From Paenibacillus xylanilyticus (lineage in GTDB: Bacteria; Bacillota; Bacilli; Paenibacillales; Paenibacillaceae): a stretch of 64,000 nt of DNA. The notes beneath the pieces were generated by a model. The model saw nothing but the letters and a program-made list of their open reading frames with translations. It had not been told where the DNA came from and ran no database searches. The stretch lies in NCBI RefSeq assembly GCF_013359935.1, contig NZ_JABMCB010000202.1:859085-923084 (forward strand). The letters run 5' to 3'. Below, in pieces: positions 33,653 to 43,034 of the stretch (within the stretch, counting starts at the first letter, position 1; every line of letters begins with the position of its first letter). The position numbers and the translations under genes are program-made.

Positions 33653-36349
33653 CTATTTCACGATCACGCCATCAGATTCCTCCACACATTTGTATGTGAA
33701 CTGATAACTTCCAGATCCCAATTCAATCTTTACAAGAGATTCTATCGTTTGAACACCCTGAATATGAGGCACGTCGTGCAGAGGAAGCCCGCTCTCCAAA
33801 ACCGTCTGCAGACTTGCACCTGGCAGAACAACAGTCCCTGTTGCATTCGCAGGAATGGTTACATGTACTTCCATCTCCTTGTTTTCCCGGCGATACCAGC
33901 TTGATGCCACACGACCATACATCGTGTCGAGACTTGCTTCCACCCACTCCAGCCCAGGACCGGGCTCTGGCTCAATGTGCACAACATGAAAGCCCGGATG
34001 CTGTTCATCAGAACGAATGCCTGCCACATAACGATACAACCATTCTCCGATGGCACCGTACGCATAATGATTGAATGAGTTCATATCTGCACTCCAAAGA
34101 CTTCCATCTTCTCTTATTCCATCCCAATGTTCCCAAACGGTCGTTGCCCCTTGTATAACCTGATATAGCCATGACGGGTAATCTTCTTGAAAGAGCAAAG
34201 TATAAGCCAGATCGTGGTGGCCTGTATCGCTGAGAACCGGGTTCAAATAAGGAGTGCCCACAAAGCCGGTTGTCAAATGATTTCCCGCCTCCGCAACCAG
34301 TTTTCCCAACTGATCGATGGCACGCTTCCTGGCAGTGGAGTCCAGCAGATCAAAATGAAGAGCGAGAACATGAGCTGTCTGTGTCGGAACCGCGATTTTC
34401 CCCGCAGGTGTAACAAACTCTTCCCGGAATGCAGCTACAATATTGTCATGTAACTTGTCATAATATGCTGCATCTTCATCCTGACCGAGTACGGCAGCCG
34501 CCTTCTGCACAAGTGAGACAGAATAGGCATAGAACGCGGATGCCACAAAATCCTTGTCTGTGGCACCGATGTAGCTGTCCGGCTTGGAGTCCAATCCCAA
34601 CCAGTCTCCAAAGTGAAAGCCGGTGTTCCACAAATACGGATTACTGCCTTGTTCGTGAATATACTGGACCCAACGTTTCATACTCTCATATTGTTCACCG
34701 AGCAGCCTGACATCCCCATACATCTCGTAAATGGTCCACGGACAGATTACCGCCGCATCTCCCCAAGCAGCCGAAGAGTGGCTGGTATCTCCCCATCCTT
34801 CGGAAGTTGAACTCCTTAAATCCGGAACAAAAAAAGGAATACCACCATCCTCACCCTGGTCCGCTCGGAGGTCCCGCAGCCATTTGGTGAAGAATGGTCC
34901 TGTGTTCATCAGATACGAGGCTGTCCGGACAAACATCTGTGCGTCACCCGTCCAGCCTAGACGTTCATCACGCTGCGGACAGTCCGTAGGAACGTCAAGG
35001 AAATTCCCCTTTTGCCCCCACAATATGTTGTGATGGAGCTGATTCACCAGCGGACTGGAGCACTTGAAATCACCTGTTCGCTCCATGTTGGAGTGCAGTA
35101 CCACGCCTGTGAAACAATCCAGGTCAACCACATCCGGGAAACCGATAAGCTTGACGTAGCGAAATCCCTGAAACGTAAAATGAGGCTCGTACGTCTCCGT
35201 TCCCCCGCCCTTTAAGGTATATTGAATACACTGCGCTGCTCCTCGAAGATTATCAACATAGAAGTTGCCCTCATGATCCAATATCTCGGCATGCCTTAAT
35301 TCAACCGTATGTCCTGACTCACCCTGTATGCTGAATTTCACCCAGCCCACCATATTTTGACCCATGTCCAGCACCCGTTCTCCCTGAGGTGTTGTGAGCA
35401 AGGCAATGGGCTTGAGCTCCTGTACTTTGGTAACAGGTACATTCTCCTGAGCGACGATGATCTCTTTTGTATATTCAAGCCGTTCGACGGGAGTCCAGAT
35501 GGTCGAAGAAGTATCCATCCAATCCGCCTCCATCCGTGCGTCGTATGTCTCCCCCATATAAATGTCCGACATACGGATGGCACTGCTCGCTGTCGTCCAG
35601 CTCTCGTTGGACAGAATACGTTGTTCCGATCCATCGGCATAGTGAATATGAAGCTCCAGCAGCAAGGCTGCCTCAGCTCCAAATATTTTCTGCTCTTTGT
35701 TCCATCCCAGATGCCCTTTATACCAGCCATCTCCCAGATAGGCACCTAGAATATTGTTTCCCGCTTGAAGCAGATTCGTGACATCATAAACCTGGTATTG
35801 TAATCGCTTACCATAACTGGTCCAGCCGGGTGTAAAATAGTCCTGCCCTACTCTCTTGTTATTCAGATGCAGTTCATATAACCCGAGGGCGGTCACATAT
35901 ATTCTCGCACTGGCTATAGGCTGTTCCAGTTCAAACGTGGTACGAAGACGAGGACAGGATGAATCGTGCTCGTCAATCGGTCTCGACGTAATCCAATTAG
36001 CCTGCCAAGCATTCGTGCCATCCATCAGTCCCATTTCGAAGAAAGCCGTTTCGGACCAGTCGGATTGCTCCCCTGCCGCGTCCCAGACACGGATGCGATA
36101 GAAATAACGAGTTCGAGCCTGGGGCAGCCAATGGTCTAATTCCACATGTATGGACTGATCCGAACTTACTTTGCCGGAATCCCATTCAATTTGTTCATGC
36201 CCTTCAGTTAGGGACAACTGAATCTGATAGGCTGATTGTACACAATTGCGCTGGTCCGATTGTAATTGCCAGCTTAATCTGGGCGATTTTACGTCCAGTC
36301 CAATCGGGTTTATTTTATACTCACAACGAAGATGACTAACGGTCAACAT
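33653..36349 (-). CDS. Alpha-L-rhamnosidase, GH78
   Basis: An 898-residue cytoplasmic glycoside hydrolase. Domains in order: N-terminal beta-sandwich (LRCEYKINPIGLDVKSPRLSW), a rhamnose-binding domain, the concanavalin-like part, the (alpha/alpha)6 catalytic barrel with the signature DVPTDCPQRDERLGWTGDAQ, and a C-terminal beta-domain. The DERLGW Glu is the probable general acid. The start ATG 36349 is chosen over 36385 on the AAAGGAATG ribosome site. No signal peptide is present, so it acts on imported rhamnosides. Upstream, three CCGGTAA repeats lie in the promoter. Confidence 0.95.
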   Translation of the reverse strand: MLTVSHLRCEYKINPIGLDVKSPRLSWQLQSDQRNCVQSAYQIQLSLTEGHEQIEWDSGKVSSDQSIHVELDHWLPQARTRYFYRIRVWDAAGEQSDWSETAFFEMGLMDGTNAWQANWITSRPIDEHDSSCPRLRTTFELEQPIASARIYVTALGLYELHLNNKRVGQDYFTPGWTSYGKRLQYQVYDVTNLLQAGNNILGAYLGDGWYKGHLGWNKEQKIFGAEAALLLELHIHYADGSEQRILSNESWTTASSAIRMSDIYMGETYDARMEADWMDTSSTIWTPVERLEYTKEIIVAQENVPVTKVQELKPIALLTTPQGERVLDMGQNMVGWVKFSIQGESGHTVELRHAEILDHEGNFYVDNLRGAAQCIQYTLKGGGTETYEPHFTFQGFRYVKLIGFPDVVDLDCFTGVVLHSNMERTGDFKCSSPLVNQLHHNILWGQKGNFLDVPTDCPQRDERLGWTGDAQMFVRTASYLMNTGPFFTKWLRDLRADQGEDGGIPFFVPDLRSSTSEGWGDTSHSSAAWGDAAVICPWTIYEMYGDVRLLGEQYESMKRWVQYIHEQGSNPYLWNTGFHFGDWLGLDSKPDSYIGATDKDFVASAFYAYSVSLVQKAAAVLGQDEDAAYYDKLHDNIVAAFREEFVTPAGKIAVPTQTAHVLALHFDLLDSTARKRAIDQLGKLVAEAGNHLTTGFVGTPYLNPVLSDTGHHDLAYTLLFQEDYPSWLYQVIQGATTVWEHWDGIREDGSLWSADMNSFNHYAYGAIGEWLYRYVAGIRSDEQHPGFHVVHIEPEPGPGLEWVEASLDTMYGRVASSWYRRENKEMEVHVTIPANATGTVVLPGASLQTVLESGLPLHDVPHIQGVQTIESLVKIELGSGSYQFTYKCVEESDGVIVK

Positions 36350-36399
36350 AGGATATACATTCCTTTCCATCGTGGTTTCCAACACGGGCTTACGCTATA

Positions 36400-36520
36400 A
36401 TTATACTGATCCTGTCACCGGAAATACCCGGTAACGAGGACTGTTTAACCCGGTAATTCAGCCATGCACATCATTTCTTATCTTCATGAACATAAGCTCT
36501 CTAAAACCAAAATCCGGTAA
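36400..36520. promoter_or_regulatory. Rhamnosidase promoter region with CCGGTAA repeats
   Basis: A minus-strand -10 TATAAT (36405-36400) has no good -35 but is preceded by the palindrome ACCGG, 6 bases, CCGGT (36417-36432). Direct copies of CCGGTAA lie at 36428-36434, 36450-36456 and 36514-36520; the first two are 22 bases (two helical turns) apart. This suggests activator-dependent transcription by an AraC-, ROK- or LacI-type protein; the AraC at 37.9 kb is the nearest candidate. Confidence 0.45.
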
Positions 36521-36573
36521 CAAGGATGAATAGCTAACATAATGCGTAATTTTTTGCTTTTTAAAATAAAGTA

Positions 36574-36709
36574 TTTACTGTAAGCGTTTTTATGTTAAAA
36601 TGACTTTTAGTTAAATAGAGATGGATAGTTATTGTTGTATAACAAGCTAAACCTAATTCCCCCCCAATAAAGAGAATCTTTATTGGGGGAAATTAGGTTT
36701 TTTCTTTTT
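36574..36709 (+). ncRNA. Possible short RNA or attenuator before the histidine phosphatase
   Basis: A promoter-like TTTACT, 16 bases, TAAAAT (36574-36601) carries a near-cre TGTAAGCGTTTTTA. About 45 bases later, AACCTAATT CCCCCC AATAAAGA and TCTTTATTGGGGG AATTAGGTT form an unusually long stem (about 25 base pairs with small interruptions) ending in TTTTTT. No gene lies between, and the phosphatase starts 90 bases on. Either a ~100-base RNA or a leader attenuator is possible. Confidence 0.4.
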
Positions 36710-36798
36710 GTAGAATGGTTATGCTATCCAAGTCTATTTACCTACATACTTGAGTTTATCTGGGTATGGAAATATTTACTTACACAGGAGGCAGAAAA

Positions 36799-37638
36799 AT
36801 GAAATGGAAAAAGGGTTTAGTCATCGTAGCTGCTATAACAATGCTGATGACAGGATGTAGTAATACATCAGGTAGTGAAGTGCAGAGTTCAGAGAGTCAA
36901 ACTGAAAAGAATAATGAAGTGGTCATTTACTTTGCTCGCCATGGAAAGACGATGTTAAACACGGTAGACCGTTCACAGGGGTGGATCGACGCACCGTTAA
37001 CACCGGCAGGGGTAGAGGTAGCTGAAGCATTAGGAAAAGGATTATCAGATGTAGAATTTAATAAAGCCTATAGTAGTGATAGCGGAAGAGCTATTGAAAC
37101 AGCAGAATTAATCTTAGCAAATAATGGACAAGACGATCTAGAAGTTACAAAAGACAAAAGATTGAGGGAATATAACTTTGGAACGTACGAAGGCATGTTG
37201 AACGAAGAAATGATGGCAGCAGTAGCTGAAAAGAAAGGGCTATCTGTTGAAGAATATATGAAATTTATGCAGGAAAACGGATTTTATAAGAGTATAAAGG
37301 AATTTGCAGACATCCTATCTGAATTAGATAAAGCAAATGTCGAAGAAGGAGTAAACTGGCCGGCAGAGGACAGTAAAACCATTGAGACAAGACTACAAGA
37401 ATCTTTAAATGATATTGTTGAAGAAGCCAAAGAAGACGGTGGTGGGAACATTTTAGTTGTTTCTCATGGAATGAGTATTGTTACTCTACTCGGAGACCTT
37501 GATGAAAACATTGAAGTTCCAGCAAGTGGATTAAGCAACGCAAGTATTTCAAAAGTGACGTATAAAGAAGGTAAATATACAGTAGACTCTGTTAATGATT
37601 TGTCATATGTTGAAAAAGGACAAAAGCAAAAGAATTAG
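36799..37638 (+). CDS. Histidine phosphatase superfamily lipoprotein
   Basis: A 279-residue lipoprotein. The signal ends in the lipobox MTGC (Cys20), followed by a Ser/Glu linker. The phosphatase core begins with FARHGKT, His48 being the phosphoacceptor, and has YSSDSGRAIETA, LREYNFGTYEG and a second catalytic His in VVSHGMS. It is similar to phosphoglycerate-mutase-like proteins of Bacillus and Enterococcus. AGGAGG precedes the ATG. Its codon use is visibly AT-richer (TTA, AGA, ATA, GAA) than neighbours, which suggests acquisition by transfer. Substrate unknown. Confidence 0.88.
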   Translation: MKWKKGLVIVAAITMLMTGCSNTSGSEVQSSESQTEKNNEVVIYFARHGKTMLNTVDRSQGWIDAPLTPAGVEVAEALGKGLSDVEFNKAYSSDSGRAIETAELILANNGQDDLEVTKDKRLREYNFGTYEGMLNEEMMAAVAEKKGLSVEEYMKFMQENGFYKSIKEFADILSELDKANVEEGVNWPAEDSKTIETRLQESLNDIVEEAKEDGGGNILVVSHGMSIVTLLGDLDENIEVPASGLSNASISKVTYKEGKYTVDSVNDLSYVEKGQKQKN

Positions 37639-37765
37639 CTGTTACATCAGTCATTATTTCTGCCATATCGTATTAGACATACCACAAAGATAAAGGGTCA
37701 TTACCCTCTATTATTAGCATGATTGGTCGAGTAACTAAAACATGCAATAAACGTAGAATAACTAT

Positions 37766-37797
37766 GAAAGGTGCTTATAAAGCACCTTTCTTGTTTA
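37766..37797 (+). terminator. Intrinsic terminator after the histidine phosphatase gene
   Basis: GAAAGGTGCTT and AAGCACCTTTC form an 11-base stem followed by TTGTTT. Confidence 0.85.
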
Positions 37798-37886
37798 ACT
37801 AACCTGCCATCCCCCACCATTCTCTAGATAGTTCAAGTATGTTTGCTATACGAGTATGATAATCTATTGAATAAGGAGGTTACGAC

Positions 37887-38756
37887 GTGAATCCATCTAT
37901 ACATTTGTTCAAAAGTGAATTCTTTTTCAACTCTGATCTGCAGCTCTTTGTCAATAGATGTACCGAGGATTTCAACGTTCCCTTCCATGCTCACGATTTC
38001 ATAGAGTACAGCTATGTCGCGGAAGGCACCGGTTTTCATCACATTGATCAGGATATCGTTCCGGTTCAGAAAGGCATGCTTTTTGTCATTCCAGTTGGGA
38101 TTCCCCATGTGTTCCGTCCCGCATCTTCCAACGTCTCAGAGCATCCGCTCATTATATATAACTGTCTGTTCAACATGGAACTGATTCACAAACTGGCAGC
38201 CACCATTCAGGAAGAGGACATTCGAAGCCACCTGATCGATCTGGCCAAAAATAAAGTCCCTTATGTATCCATTTCAGATCAGCATCAACAGGTCGAAGAA
38301 CTGATGGTGAAGCTATACCGTGAAACTTCGGTTACGGGCATCGGTTCTTCCACCATGTTATACACGCTCGTTAGCCAGCTCGTCGTGACAACCTACCGGC
38401 AGCTGCATCAGAAAATGCATGGTGAACAAAGGCTGCCTGCTGATTTTGAACATATCCTTCATTATCTGGATCAGCACCTAAGCAAGCGAATCCGGATGAG
38501 TGATCTGTCATACCGTTCCGGCTGGAGTGAAAAGCAGATTGGCCGCATGTTCCTTAGTTATACGGGACAGACGTTCAGCTCGTACCTGCAGCACCTGCGT
38601 ATACAAAAAAGCCGTGAGCTCCTCAGGAATTCACAGCATAAAGTCACCCTCATCGCTGAACTGGTCGGTTACCGGGATGTAGATACATTTTACGCCGTCT
38701 TCAAACGGATTACGGGTGAAACTCCGCTGGTATACCGCAAAAAATCCAGAGTCTGA
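37887..38756 (+). CDS. AraC family transcriptional regulator
   Basis: A 289-residue regulator with an N-terminal cupin (FNVPFHAHDFIEYSYVAEGTG, then KGMLFVIPVGIPHVF) and a C-terminal AraC HTH pair (MSDLSYRSGWSEKQIGRMFLSYTGQTFSSYL and LIAELVGYRDVDTFYAVFKRITGETPLVYRKK). GTG 37887 has AAGGAGG at good spacing. It may control a sugar gene nearby such as the rhamnosidase, whose promoter holds repeats suited to an AraC protein, but that link is inference. It converges on a nucleotidase gene. Confidence 0.9.
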   Translation: MNPSIHLFKSEFFFNSDLQLFVNRCTEDFNVPFHAHDFIEYSYVAEGTGFHHIDQDIVPVQKGMLFVIPVGIPHVFRPASSNVSEHPLIIYNCLFNMELIHKLAATIQEEDIRSHLIDLAKNKVPYVSISDQHQQVEELMVKLYRETSVTGIGSSTMLYTLVSQLVVTTYRQLHQKMHGEQRLPADFEHILHYLDQHLSKRIRMSDLSYRSGWSEKQIGRMFLSYTGQTFSSYLQHLRIQKSRELLRNSQHKVTLIAELVGYRDVDTFYAVFKRITGETPLVYRKKSRV

Positions 38757-38781
38757 TGCTCTGGACATTTATATGCCTGGT

Positions 38782-39348
38782 CTAGCTATCGGTGGTCTGA
38801 AACAGATCATCTATGTATGCCTTGGCATCTTTCCAACTGGACATTAAGGGAAACGGATACTGCTCCCGTTCACTTCCATTCCAAGGATGGGGTATGCAAA
38901 TGACTTTTTTTCCCTCATTCCAGGCTGGAATCAGGTTATGTGCTCCATCATCAATTAACAAGTCAAAGTTAATCAGATTCTTTCGTTTACAAGTGATAAA
39001 CTGCTCTGCCGAGATAAAAGGCATATGGCGCTGAAGCCAGTTCCACTTCTCCACTACGGTTTTCGGGTCTGCTGCCGTCACAATAATAACATCATACGCT
39101 TCATTCAGCTTTTCCATCTCTTCCACAACGTACTCGTCGTACAGCTCCAGCTCCTCAAACAGTCCCGGTCGACCATAAAAAACGTCATGAGTGCTATCCG
39201 GATGTCGCAAGTGGGATGTATCCCAATGAATCATATCCTCATAACGCAGCGGATGGGTCGGGAAGTTGATGTTGTTGTGATAAATGGCTCGCTTGACCAG
39301 ATGACAGATTGTATCATCCATATCTACGGCAATGATTGGTTTTTTCAT
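38782..39348 (-). CDS. 5'-nucleotidase, NT5C type (HAD superfamily)
   Basis: A 188-residue HAD hydrolase removing phosphate from deoxynucleotides. Motif I is VDMDDTICH, motif II is VIIVTAADP, then the later LIDDGAHNL. The pattern DVFYGRPGLFEELELYDE is typical of the NT5C/YqfW family. The start ATG 39348 is favoured because GGGAGGGAT precedes it. It stands alone between the AraC gene and the GH1 gene of locus 2. Confidence 0.88.
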   Translation of the reverse strand: MKKPIIAVDMDDTICHLVKRAIYHNNINFPTHPLRYEDMIHWDTSHLRHPDSTHDVFYGRPGLFEELELYDEYVVEEMEKLNEAYDVIIVTAADPKTVVEKWNWLQRHMPFISAEQFITCKRKNLINFDLLIDDGAHNLIPAWNEGKKVICIPHPWNGSEREQYPFPLMSSWKDAKAYIDDLFQTTDS

Positions 39349-39436
39349 GTTATCCCTCCCCAGTACGAACACAGTATATCACCCCGGGTGTCATGAAGCT
39401 ATTCTTTTTACAATCATACCCACTGTTCACACCAAT

Positions 39437-39483
39437 AAAAAAGGCGCCCCTGCGCCGCTACAATTGCTGCGCTTGGGGCTGCC
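39437..39483 (-). terminator. Intrinsic terminator after the GH1 gene of locus 2
   Basis: GGCaGCCCC, GCGC, GCGC and GGGGCGCC form an interrupted stem on the minus strand followed by TTTTTT. Confidence 0.88.
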
Positions 39484-39490
39484 CTTGGAA

Positions 39491-40954
39491 TTAAGCCAAA
39501 TCTTCTCCGTTGGATGCAATGACTTTTTGATACCAGCCAAAGCTCTTTTTCTTATACCGGTTCAAGGTGCCTTGTCCGTTGTCGTCCTGATCGACATATA
39601 TTACGCCATAACGCTTGGACATCTCGGAAGTGGATGCACTGATGATGTCGATCGCCCCCCAGTTGGTATAGCCCATAAGGTCTACACCATCCATAACCGC
39701 TTCCTTCATTTGCGTAATATGCTTTCTCAGATAGTCAATCCGGTAGTCATCGTTAATGGAGCCGTCTGCCTCAACCGTGTCTTTGGCACCAAGCCCGTTC
39801 TCCACCACGAATAAAGGTAATTGGTAACGATCGTACAACTCTTTGAGCGCCACGCGAAGGCCAATCGGATCAAGCTGCCAGCCCCATTCTGTACGTTCCA
39901 GATTCGGGTTTTTGATCGTGCTGTACAGATTGCCTCCGGTTACTCCATATTCCTCAGGATTTACGGCAGATACCAAGGAAGTGTAATAACTGAACGAGAT
40001 GAAATCAACCGTGTGCTTTTTCAAAATCTCTTCATCGCCTGGTTCCATAACAATGGAAATTCCATGGTCAGCCCAATAACGAGCCATGAAGGTTGGATAG
40101 CTTCCGCGAACCTGTACATCCGTATGCAGCAGGTTCAGCTGATTATCAATCTGTGCCTGCAAAACATCTTCCGGCTTCGATGTGGCCGGGTAATGAATCA
40201 TGCGCGCAAGCATGCAGCCAATCTTGAACTGCGGGTTAATCTGACGTGCTTTTTCCGTAACCAGACTGCTGGCAACGAATTGGTGGTGAAGAGCCTGATA
40301 CGAAGCCTGCATTACGTTATCCACACGGTCTTCGATGATGCCTCCACCTGTGAACGGTTCAATAATGGTCGTGTTGATTTCATTAAACGTCAACCAGTAT
40401 TTCACCTTGTCCTTGTAACGGGTCATCACTGTTTCGGCGTATCTCACAAAATGTCCAATGACTTCCCGGCCAGCCCAGCCGTTGTACTTGAGGACCAACG
40501 ACATTGGCATTTCGTAGTGGGACAACGTCACGAGCGGCTCGATTCCGTGTCTGTTCAGCTCGTCAAACACTTCGTCATAGAAGCGCAGTCCCTCTTCATT
40601 AGGCTCCGCATCATAGCCATTCGGGAAAATACGCGGCCAGTTGATTGACAGACGGAATGTCTTGAAACCAAGCTCTGCGAAGAGCGCAATGTCTTCTTTG
40701 AAACGGTGGTAAAAGTCAATGCCATAACGTTTCGGATAACCCTTCGCACTATGGTGGGCCATCGCTTTCTCAACGGTCGCACTAGTCACATGCATGAGTT
40801 CTCTAAGATTGGTGTAGTCTTTTTTCTCAAAATAGGGAACCATGTCCGCCGTGGACCATCCTTTGCCACCTGCATCGAATCCACCTTCAGCCTGATTGGC
40901 GGCAATGGCGCCGCCCCACAGAAAACCTTCCGGAAACCCTTGTCGATTGATCAT
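39491..40954 (-). CDS. 6-phospho-beta-glucosidase, GH1 (locus 2)
   Basis: A 487-residue GH1 enzyme, paralogous to that of locus 1. Acid/base Glu is in WLTFNEIN, nucleophile in FVVENGLG; the SASTSEMSKRYGVIYVDQD phosphate-binding loop marks it a 6-phospho enzyme. The N-terminal FPEGFLWGGAIAANQAEGG is the family opening. Start ATG 40954 follows AGGAG by 8 bases. It lies 32 bases after the PTS gene and acts on its product. Confidence 0.95.
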   Translation of the reverse strand: MINRQGFPEGFLWGGAIAANQAEGGFDAGGKGWSTADMVPYFEKKDYTNLRELMHVTSATVEKAMAHHSAKGYPKRYGIDFYHRFKEDIALFAELGFKTFRLSINWPRIFPNGYDAEPNEEGLRFYDEVFDELNRHGIEPLVTLSHYEMPMSLVLKYNGWAGREVIGHFVRYAETVMTRYKDKVKYWLTFNEINTTIIEPFTGGGIIEDRVDNVMQASYQALHHQFVASSLVTEKARQINPQFKIGCMLARMIHYPATSKPEDVLQAQIDNQLNLLHTDVQVRGSYPTFMARYWADHGISIVMEPGDEEILKKHTVDFISFSYYTSLVSAVNPEEYGVTGGNLYSTIKNPNLERTEWGWQLDPIGLRVALKELYDRYQLPLFVVENGLGAKDTVEADGSINDDYRIDYLRKHITQMKEAVMDGVDLMGYTNWGAIDIISASTSEMSKRYGVIYVDQDDNGQGTLNRYKKKSFGWYQKVIASNGEDLA

Positions 40955-40986
40955 GCGTATCTCTCCTCTTCTCAATGATTTAGAAA

Positions 40987-42909
40987 TTAAATCCGGGCTT
41001 TCAATACCTCTTCACCCATCGTGATTTCGCCCAATTTCACAGGCTGAATCTCTTCATAGTCTGCCGTATTCGTAACGACCATGGCCGTTGTAATGTCGTA
41101 CTCTTTAGCAATTTGGTCCAGTTCAAACGAAAGCAATTTGTCTCCAGCCTGCACCCGGGTTCCTGTAGCGACATGGGATTCGAAGTATTGACCGCGCAAT
41201 TTAACGGTGTTGATTCCCACATGGATCAGAAGTTCCATTCCATTATCACTGCGGACAACGATGGCATGTTTCGTTTTGAACACGTTCATAACCGTTCCTG
41301 TTACTGGCGATACGAGCTCACCTACGGTTGGAACAAATGCAACACCTTTCCCCATCAATTCGTCGCCAAACGTAGGGTCATTGACTTCTTTCAGCGGGAT
41401 TGCTTTTCCTGTCATAGGAGCCACGGCTACCGCATCACTTGTTGGCGTTGGAGTACCCATGTCATCCACGTTCACCGTTGCAGCATTCTCATTGGAGGGT
41501 GCTGCCGATGGTGCAGAAGAAGCACCAGGTGAGAATTGAGCGAGTGCCTCAGCGTCTCCTTCTTCTTCCTTAATCCCGAATACCGTAGACATAATTGCAC
41601 CTACCACGAAAGCAAGGATCATACCAATCAGGGAATACCAGAACGTTTGTCCAATTAGGGAAGGCAGTCCAGGAAGTCCGCCGTTACCGGCAAGAACATA
41701 AGCCTTGGCTCCAAATGCCAGGGCGAATCCACCACCTACAGCACTACCAATCATCGCTGCAGCAAAAGGTTTTTTATATTTCATGTTAACGCCGTACATT
41801 GCCGGCTCGGTTACACCCATTAACGCTGTAAAGCTGGTAGACAATGCAACAGTTTTGAGCTTTTTGTCTTTTGCACGGAAGAATACACCCAGAGTTGCCC
41901 CGGCTTGACCCATGTTGGAGATATACGTCAGTGGCAAGAATTTATCAAAGCCCAGTGTAGCAATGTTGCTCAGGATAATCGGAACGAGCGCATAGTGCAT
42001 TCCTGTCATAATAATCAGCGCCATTGCGCCCCCAAGAACGATACCCGCAATCAATCCGCCTTCATTCAGCAGCCAGTTAATACCGCCTGACAATCCGTTA
42101 CCTACAAATGTGCCCAGTGGACCGATCGCGATCAGCGTAACCGGAACCATGACAAGCAAGGTAATCAGTGGCACAAGCAGCAGTTTCAATGCTGCCGGGA
42201 TAACCCGGTCAACCCACTTCTCAACATAGGACATCAGCCATACCGCCAGCAAAATCGGGATAACCGAAGAAGCATAACTTACTGCCGTTACCGGTATGCC
42301 GATAAATGCTACGGATTCGCCGCTGGAGAGCAGCGTGCTCATATCCGGATACATCAGCGCGGTGCCTAGCGCAATCGCGACAAACGGGTTACTGCCAAAT
42401 TTGCGGGCAGCACTGACTGCAATCAACAGTGGAAGGTAATGGAATACGCCATCACCGATAGCTGAGAGAATGCGATACGTATCCGTACCAGCCGACATCC
42501 AGCCGAGCGATACAAATAGAGCAAGCAATCCTTTGAGCATACCTGCAGCTGTGATTGCTGGCAGCATTGGTGCGAAGACTCCTGCAATCGTTTCAAATAT
42601 TTTGAGGATTACATTTTTGTTTTTTTCCGCTTTAGGTTCTTTATTTTCTGAACTTTGCTGTATGGCGGGATGTTCCTTGACCATGGCATCAAATACTTTT
42701 GATACATCATTACCAATAATTACCTGGAATTGATCCCCGGAGATATTCGTTCCCATGACTTTATCCAGTTTCTTAAGTGAGTTATTATCGACTTTGTCAT
42801 TATTTTTCAGATCAAATCTCAGCCGTGTAACACAGTGATATACGGAGTTGATATTGTTTGTTCCCCCAACGGCTTTGATGATTTCCTGTGCCGTTTCCTG
42901 ATGTTTCAT
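40987..42909 (-). CDS. bglP: Beta-glucoside PTS transporter, EIIBCA (locus 2)
   Basis: A 640-residue PTS permease with EIIB (phosphocysteine in YHCVTRLRFDLKN), a membrane EIIC domain of about ten helices, and C-terminal glucose-type EIIA with phospho-His in LLIHVGINTV. The second ATG (42909) has GGAGG at 7 bases while the first (42915) is too close. It sits between a licT gene with RAT/terminator and a GH1 gene in a fully co-directional operon. Paralogy to locus 1 is clear though sequences differ substantially. Confidence 0.95.
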   Translation of the reverse strand: MKHQETAQEIIKAVGGTNNINSVYHCVTRLRFDLKNNDKVDNNSLKKLDKVMGTNISGDQFQVIIGNDVSKVFDAMVKEHPAIQQSSENKEPKAEKNKNVILKIFETIAGVFAPMLPAITAAGMLKGLLALFVSLGWMSAGTDTYRILSAIGDGVFHYLPLLIAVSAARKFGSNPFVAIALGTALMYPDMSTLLSSGESVAFIGIPVTAVSYASSVIPILLAVWLMSYVEKWVDRVIPAALKLLLVPLITLLVMVPVTLIAIGPLGTFVGNGLSGGINWLLNEGGLIAGIVLGGAMALIIMTGMHYALVPIILSNIATLGFDKFLPLTYISNMGQAGATLGVFFRAKDKKLKTVALSTSFTALMGVTEPAMYGVNMKYKKPFAAAMIGSAVGGGFALAFGAKAYVLAGNGGLPGLPSLIGQTFWYSLIGMILAFVVGAIMSTVFGIKEEEGDAEALAQFSPGASSAPSAAPSNENAATVNVDDMGTPTPTSDAVAVAPMTGKAIPLKEVNDPTFGDELMGKGVAFVPTVGELVSPVTGTVMNVFKTKHAIVVRSDNGMELLIHVGINTVKLRGQYFESHVATGTRVQAGDKLLSFELDQIAKEYDITTAMVVTNTADYEEIQPVKLGEITMGEEVLKARI

Positions 42910-42935
42910 GTTCATTCCTCCTCATTTTTTCCAAC

Positions 42936-43013
42936 AAAAATACCCGAACGAATACGACACATGATGTTCGCGTCATTTCATTCGGGTATTGCCTGATTGA
43001 ACAGTAACAAGCC
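42936..43013 (-). promoter_or_regulatory. RAT site and terminator between licT and bglP (locus 2)
   Basis: The RAT (42985-43013) reads GGCTTGTTACTG then TTCAATCAGGCAATACC. Its 3' end overlaps the terminator 5' arm AATACCCGAA, which pairs with TTCGGGTATT before TTTTTG. Formation of the RAT would exclude the terminator. No promoter lies in this gap, so bglP and the GH1 gene depend on read-through from licT. Confidence 0.9.
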
Positions 43014-43034
43014 CATGGGTTATTTAGTTAAAAT

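Noticed and set aside
39821..40648. A 275-codon plus-strand frame opposite the GH1 gene of locus 2
   Set aside because: Composition is a shadow of the GH1 coding strand and no family motif is present.
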